A DNA stretch of 9,791 bases from DATJPY01 sp035506135 (GTDB lineage Bacteria; Myxococcota_A; UBA9160; PR03). The stretch is from positions 1-9,791 of the forward strand of contig DATJPY010000041.1 in the NCBI GenBank assembly GCA_035506135.1. The letters run 5' to 3'. This document shows positions 8,501 through 9,791 of the stretch, piece by piece. How positions within the stretch are numbered: the first letter of the stretch is position 1; each line of letters begins with the position of its first letter. The notes beneath the pieces were generated by a model. The model was not told the origin of the DNA, did no database searches, and worked only from the letters and a program-made list of their open reading frames with translations. Both the position numbers and the translations under genes were made by a program.

Positions 8501-8683
8501 GTAGCTCGACTCCCAGCTTCCGGCGCCGAGCGCGACGTGCGCGCCGCGCCGCGCTGCGACCCGCTCGAACCGCGCGGGAATCGACTGCTCCACGTCCGGG
8601 GCGCGCCTCGACGCCGCGCGCCCCGCGAGCGCCCGCGAGATCGACGAGCCGAGGCTCGAGACCCAGGACCGATGGGGTTCCAA
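5477..8683 (-). CDS. Single-module NRPS, adenylation-carrier-condensation (A-PCP-C)
   Basis: This 1068-aa protein should activate a carboxylic acid as its AMP ester, load it on a phosphopantetheine arm and pass it to an acceptor. The A domain (~35-525) has LLFTSGSTGRPKG (180-192), SSSETG (325-330), RTGDL (410-414), GRRDAQVKVRGYRVEL (427-442) and NAHGKID with catalytic Lys519. The carrier domain (~540-615) has ALGGDSL with attachment Ser576. The C domain (~636-1068) has LSFEQERTW (638-646), RHEILRT (685-691), HHIVSDA with His766/His767/Asp771, YGDYAAWQ (805-812), MLGFFVNLVTLR (920-931) and LPYESL (960-965). The final Gly of HHxxxDG is Ala. The A domain seems to lack the alpha-amino-binding Asp (Gly228 at that place), so the substrate may not be an alpha-amino acid. 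There is no thioesterase, epimerase or second module, so C may release product onto a free amine. The start is TTG 8681-8683 with AGGAG 5 nt upstream. Domain calls are firm; the substrate is not known. Confidence 0.95.
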   Translation of the reverse strand: MEPHRSWVSSLGSSISRALAGRAASRRAPDVEQSIPARFERVAARRGAHVALGAGSWESSYAELNAAANRLAHRLLSLGGAAEDRVALLLRHDGPLVGASLGVLKAGRVVTVLNPTEPPARLRQVLELAEPAAIVTDASNRELAERVAPRSLRVVSIEECADAPTRDPGLAIAPDRMAWLLFTSGSTGRPKGVVQTHRGILHNVHRLSSGMGLRAEDRVVLLGSPSGGQGLSTIWCALLAGARLCPFPAAERGVTGLADWMVERGITVFIAAASLFRHFARTLGPEQRFPAVRVVRLASEVATAADFAAFQRHFSDGCLLLNTLSSSETGNIAQHRLHRRDLVSDDRLPAGRPAPGIEIRIVGEDLGDVPPGAVGEIMVGSRYLSAGYWRDDALTASRFSEGPGGMRFFRTGDLARRGPDGALIFAGRRDAQVKVRGYRVELSEVEDALARLPDVERAAVCARPGPDGDARLVAFLVLRAGRARDGEAIRRALRAAVPSHMVPATFVVLDELPLNAHGKIDRERLRALDLGPAALEHTPEEPATESEALLAGLWSDLFGRDAVGPEEDFFALGGDSLGAAVIAARVHAAVGVELDLPLFSEHPTLRELAAAVDRLLAAGETGSAPRIQIAPRDRPLPLSFEQERTWSHCRSAEGSAGYTMACSYGITGPLDVGLLRESMDFLARRHEILRTTFEEVEGRPAQVVHPAEPVVLPLVDLAGTADAEETAGRILSDEARRPFDLAKGPLVRLALVRMRDGEHRLVRVFHHIVSDALSFRLYLRELVQLYDTRQRGEPPPLAERAPLQYGDYAAWQRSTFAPGGALHGEAVAWWEKQLAGAAAPSLPFSRPRPAAAEASEGVLRWGPDAPTSRALDRLARREGLTYFAIRLGAFAALLAAEARTPDVVLGTYATHRSRVETQSMLGFFVNLVTLRLRFDPSLALRDWLSAVRRAVGEAQAHAHLPYESLCAELRARGKVPPEIRAIFSVADQSAPLRFGGCELRWLERRFDVMPWGFTLIFDRHDEERRSRVLFDASLYEPAGVRRFTERYIRLLGAMASRPDERLGALLAA

Positions 8684-8688
8684 GGTGG

Positions 8689-8693
8689 CTCCT
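8689..8693 (-). promoter_or_regulatory. Shine-Dalgarno fixing a TTG start for the NRPS gene
   Basis: AGGAG on the minus strand lies 5 nt ahead of TTG 8681-8683. No ATG falls in this frame nearby; the next Met is residue 177, already past the start of the A domain, so the TTG is the best-supported start. Confidence 0.7.
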
Positions 8694-8728
8694 GGCGGGC
8701 GGCTCGCGAATCCGGCGCGCGCCGCAGC

Positions 8729-8758
8729 AAGCTAGCCGTGCGCCGCGGGGGTTCTCAA
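8729..8758 (-). promoter_or_regulatory. Possible sigma-70-type promoter for the NRPS gene
   Basis: On the minus strand, TTGAGA (8753-8758) is followed after 18 bp by TAGCTT (8729-8734). The -35 matches consensus at 5 of 6 positions and the -10 at only 3 of 6. The -10 lies about 45 bp upstream of the TTG start, a sensible leader length. This is a by-eye call in GC-rich DNA. Confidence 0.4.
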
Positions 8759-8820
8759 GCGCGGCCGTCTCGACGTCGGGCTGGGCTTCCCGCGCGCAGA
8801 TTCGGCGCTTCGGGGCCTCG

Positions 8821-8850
8821 TTGACACCGGCGGCCCGGAGCCTCTAGGTT
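8821..8850 (+). promoter_or_regulatory. Promoter of the tRNA-His gene
   Basis: A perfect TTGACA -35 (8821-8826) is followed after 18 bp by TAGGTT (8845-8850), with the mature tRNA starting 12 bp later at 8862. A consensus -35 is conspicuous in this GC-rich sequence and fits a strongly expressed tRNA gene. Its position left of the tRNA means the gene keeps its native promoter despite the integration at its 3' end. Confidence 0.7.
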
Positions 8851-8861
8851 CGCTCCCTCGC

Positions 8862-8939
8862 GGTGGGCGTAGCTCAGCTGGTTAGAGCGCCAGGTTGTGG
8901 CCCTGGAGGTCGGGGGTTCGAGTCCCCTCGCTCACCCCA
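8862..8939 (+). tRNA. tRNA-His (anticodon GTG), CCA encoded
   Basis: It folds as a full cloverleaf. The acceptor stem GTGGGCG (8863-8869) pairs with CGCTCAC (8929-8935), with one G-U pair. The D arm is GCTC/GAGC. The anticodon stem CCAGG/CCTGG encloses loop TTGTGGC with anticodon GTG. The T arm is GGGGG-TTCGAGT-CCCCT. The discriminator is C73 (8936), CCA is encoded at 8937-8939, and G8862 supplies the extra 5' G-1 opposite C73, which is the identity hallmark of tRNA-His. The 3' half serves as attachment site for the adjacent integrase gene, whose C-terminal codons and stop run antisense through it. Confidence 0.97.
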
Positions 8940-9791
8940 CTGATTCGCGCGGCGGAGCGGACTTGCGCGGGGCGCCGTTTCGCTCTCCGAATCTCTCTCC
9001 GAGATAGGGGCCGTATAGGGCCGTCCGGGGCCTGAGTCTCGGCCGAATTCGAGGAACGAGAGGTCGCTCTCCTCTTCCCTCATGGCGTGTGCGTAGACCC
9101 TGAGCGTGAGCGCAGGGTCCGCGTGGCCGAGCTGGTCGGCAACCCAGCGCACCGACTTCCCCGATGCCAGGGCCAAGCTCGCCCAGGTGTGGCGAGTACA
9201 GTGGAGGCGAAGCGGGCGGACGCCCAGTGCCTGTGCCCGTCGTCGGACGCGCCTCCATGAGCGCTCGAAGTTGTCCTGGTCAAGCGGTCCGCCGGTCTCG
9301 CTCGGGAAGACCCAGGGCGGCGTCTCGGGCCAGCCGAAGGCAAGCGTCTCTCGGCGCCGGGTGGCGAGCACGTCGAGGAGCAGCTCGGCGAGCGGAGACG
9401 CCATCACCACCTGCCGGCCACGGCCACTCTTCGGGGTTGTTACCTGCCGTCGGACGTAGGCGCGTCGAATGTGCACACGGCCCCGCTCGAAGTCCACGTC
9501 TGCCCACTGCAACCCGAGCACCTCACCGCGTCGGAGACCCGTGTAGAACAGAGTCGCCAGAGCCGGGCGGAAGCGTGGCTCGTGCTCGCGGGCGACAGCT
9601 AGCAGCGTCTCGACCTCCTCGCGGCTCCAGCCATCGGCCGTCGTCGTCTCACGTGCGATGCTGCGATCAACCTTCCGCAGCAGCTCGCCGAGATTGGTCG
9701 CAGGGCTGTAGGCGAGCACTCGATCTCGATGCAGTAGGTTGAGGACGCGTCCGAGGACCTGGAGCGCATTGCGGATCGTCTTCGGAGCGAG
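8874..9791 (-). CDS. Phage-type tyrosine site-specific integrase, start beyond the window edge
   Basis: The frame is open from the right edge to the TGA at 8874-8876, 305 visible residues. Upstream of the GTG at 9717-9719 the frame still reads APKTIRNALQVLGRVLNLLHRD, typical core-binding (SAM-like) domain sequence, so the true start lies outside. Numbered from that GTG, the catalytic set is complete: Arg63 (TGLRRGE), Lys97 (TPKSGRG), His173 and Arg176 (HCTRH), His199 (LGHAD) and nucleophile Tyr209 (RVYAH, codon 9093-9095). It should integrate and excise a mobile element at tRNA-His. Residues from ~261 on (GERGDSNPRP...GALTS) are encoded antisense to the tRNA, with the stop in its D-arm DNA; tails like this are common in integrases of tRNA-targeted islands. 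Base composition looks less extreme than in neighbouring genes, consistent with acquisition. Confidence 0.95.
   Translation of the reverse strand, partial: LAPKTIRNALQVLGRVLNLLHRDRVLAYSPATNLGELLRKVDRSIARETTTADGWSREEVETLLAVAREHEPRFRPALATLFYTGLRRGEVLGLQWADVDFERGRVHIRRAYVRRQVTTPKSGRGRQVVMASPLAELLLDVLATRRRETLAFGWPETPPWVFPSETGGPLDQDNFERSWRRVRRRAQALGVRPLRLHCTRHTWASLALASGKSVRWVADQLGHADPALTLRVYAHAMREEESDLSFLEFGRDSGPGRPYTAPISERDSESETAPRASPLRRANQWGERGDSNPRPPGPQPGALTS
8908..8939 (+). other. Presumed attachment site (att) at the tRNA-His 3' end
   Basis: Tyrosine integrases of this kind commonly recombine within the T-arm and 3' end of a tRNA and restore the gene by carrying an identical segment. The integrase reading into this tRNA makes its 3' part the left or right att junction. 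The exact core cannot be set because the partner copy lies outside the window; the limits given are approximate. Confidence 0.6.
8983..9002. repeat. Direct repeat CTCTCCGA x2, 12-bp spacing
   Basis: Two exact copies of CTCTCCGA, at 8983-8990 and 8995-9002, lie 44-63 bp beyond the tRNA end. They fall within the integrase tail codons (Ser/Glu-rich), outside the catalytic domain. They might be recombinase or accessory-factor binding sites, or might simply reflect repeated Ser-Glu codons. Confidence 0.4.
9004..9024. repeat. Tandem near-identical repeat ATAGGGGCCGT / ATAGGGCCGT
   Basis: Two adjacent copies (9004-9014 and 9015-9024) differ by one G. They sit 65-85 bp from the tRNA, still within the C-terminal tail of the integrase frame and next to the CTCTCCGA pair. 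Tandem short repeats flanking a tRNA att core are often arm-type integrase sites; this role is inferred from position only. Confidence 0.4.

Noticed and set aside
5477..8683. The NRPS and polysaccharide genes as cargo of the integrated element
   Set aside because: The element enters at the 3' end of the tRNA and its integrase lies to the right. These genes are on the 5' side, next to the native tRNA promoter. An older, separate acquisition cannot be excluded.
8452..8847. Short plus-strand open frames upstream of the tRNA
   Set aside because: They overlap the NRPS N terminus and the tRNA promoter region, are Arg/Ala/Ser-rich, and have no clear Shine-Dalgarno or domain. The 178-bp gap 8684-8861 is better read as two divergent promoters.
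1..9791. CRISPR arrays, insertion sequences or riboswitches
   Set aside because: I saw no regularly spaced repeats, terminal inverted repeats, transposase motifs or recognisable riboswitch core anywhere in the window.

Overview
The window is a very GC-rich stretch of bacterial chromosome with strong G/C bias at third codon positions. No gene is diagnostic of a taxon. A Wzm/Wzt-type glycan exporter points to a Gram-negative envelope, and the overall style would suit a myxobacterial/deltaproteobacterial or similar high-GC lineage, but that placement is an inference.

Layout, left to right. (1) 1-1152 (+): the 3' part of an aldehyde dehydrogenase gene, cut by the left edge. (2) 1157-4374 (-): a three-gene operon read leftwards, made of an ABC-2 polysaccharide-export permease, its Wzt-like ATPase with a C-terminal extension, and an isocitrate/isopropylmalate-dehydrogenase-family protein. 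The genes are 10 bp apart and then overlap by 8 bp. (3) 4494-5546 (+): a GT2 glycosyltransferase, divergent from the transporter operon across a 119 bp gap. (4) 5477-8683 (-): a single-module NRPS of adenylation-carrier-condensation (A-PCP-C) order, starting at TTG behind a good Shine-Dalgarno and overlapping the glycosyltransferase tail-to-tail by 70 bp. (5) 8862-8939 (+): a tRNA-His(GTG) with encoded CCA and its own promoter. (6) 8874 to beyond 9791 (-): a phage-type tyrosine recombinase whose last 21 codons and stop lie antisense to the tRNA. This is the classic edge of an element integrated at a tRNA 3' end.

How the genes may work together. Export ATPase/permease plus glycosyltransferase is the signature of an ABC-dependent surface polysaccharide or O-antigen locus. 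The unusual member is the A-PCP-C protein. Its adenylation domain appears to lack the Asp that normally holds the alpha-amino group of an amino acid, and its condensation domain is terminal with no downstream module. A reasonable but unproven reading is that a non-alpha-amino carboxylic acid is activated, loaded on the carrier and transferred to a free amine, for example an amino sugar of the exported glycan. The two dehydrogenases could supply that acid. The dehydrogenase-family protein appears to lack one of the usual substrate arginines, so it is probably not LeuB.

The tRNA and integrase mark the start of a separate integrated element extending to the right. The polysaccharide/NRPS genes lie on the chromosomal side of the junction and need not belong to it. 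Gaps between genes are short (the longest is 178 bp), and I see no CRISPR array, insertion sequence or convincing terminator.
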